Part shown: positions 12,129-12,301 of the stretch, piece by piece
Position numbering within the stretch: the first letter of the stretch is position 1
Layout of the letters: the number at the start of each line of letters is the position of its first letter
NCBI GenBank assembly: GCA_964520475.1
Contig: CAZFNS010000028.1
Coordinates: forward strand, 1 to 12,301
Reading direction: 5' to 3'
Length of the DNA stretch: 12,301 bases
Source: Ruminobacter sp964520475
GTDB lineage: Bacteria > Pseudomonadota > Gammaproteobacteria > Enterobacterales > Succinivibrionaceae
Position numbers and translations under genes: made by a program
Notes under the pieces: model-generated
Told to the model about the DNA's origin: nothing
Seen by the model: the letters and a program-made list of their open reading frames with translations, nothing else
Database searches by the model: none

Positions 12129-12301
12129 TTAGTTTTCCTTCTCCCCGCCGTTTTCCCCGGACCGTTTTTTGAGGCGCGCCTCCCGGAGGGCGCGGGCCTT
12201 TTCGAGGGCGATCCGTTTGCGCTCCTCCGCCCGGGCGTTCCGGTCATCCGCCGCGGCGGGGGCCGCGGGAGCCGGGGCCGGGGTTGCCTGAGCCTGAGCC
12301 G
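12129..12301 (-). CDS. rnfC: RnfC/RsxC, C-terminal fragment (cut by window edge)
   Basis: The last 56 codons of a gene enter from the right edge and stop at TAA (12131-12129), 3 bases before rnfD. The visible part is an Ala/Pro/Gln-rich linker, then a strongly basic helix (EERKRIALEKARALREARLKK) and a polar end. No catalytic domain is in view. The call rests on operon position (rnfC precedes rnfD) and on the long Ala-rich, basic tail typical of gammaproteobacterial RnfC. In full length this peripheral subunit carries NADH/FMN-binding domains and two 4Fe-4S clusters. Confidence 0.8.
   Translation of the reverse strand, partial: AQAQATPAPAPAAPAAADDRNARAEERKRIALEKARALREARLKKRSGENGGEKEN

Overview
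The window is a very GC-rich (about 70% by eye) piece of a Gram-negative chromosome from a draft assembly: positions 8610-8709 are a run of exactly 100 N. A MacAB efflux pump with an outer-membrane channel lipoprotein requires two membranes. The rnf genes run C-D-G-E with no rnfA or rnfB after E, which implies the proteobacterial order ABCDGE. The RnfC tail is Ala/Pro-rich then basic, and RnfE closely resembles E. coli RsxE as I remember it. I read this as a proteobacterium, most likely a gammaproteobacterium; species cannot be named from sequence alone.

Layout, plus strand: (1) 1-229 is a GC-rich leader with palindromes and a weak promoter. (2) 230-3464 holds two small HMA2-like proteins and a P1B-type metal ATPase that lacks the usual Cys-Pro-Cys motif. 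(3) 3558-3797 is a 79-aa membrane-anchored small protein with its own extended -10 promoter and a textbook terminator at 3816-3849. (4) 4010-8606 is a macA-macB-outer membrane factor operon behind a good sigma70-type promoter and a structured leader. The gap follows, then a perfect 51-bp tandem duplication that may be an assembly artefact.

Layout, minus strand: (5) 9491-8806 is a two-gene unit with its own promoter, an unknown 89-aa protein followed by a Doc/Fic-like protein with a degenerate active-site motif, organised like a toxin-antitoxin pair. (6) 12301-9631 is the end of rnfC, then rnfD, rnfG and rnfE, tightly packed or overlapping. These are subunits of the ion-pumping ferredoxin:NAD+ oxidoreductase (or Rsx electron-transport) complex.

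The modules look functionally separate: metal (or unknown cation) transport, macrolide/peptide-type export, a possible toxin-antitoxin pair, and membrane redox energy coupling. The least ordinary parts are the Cys-poor HMA2/P-type ATPase locus and the degenerate Doc-like gene with a partner that is not recognisably Phd. No tRNA, rRNA, CRISPR array or insertion sequence was seen.
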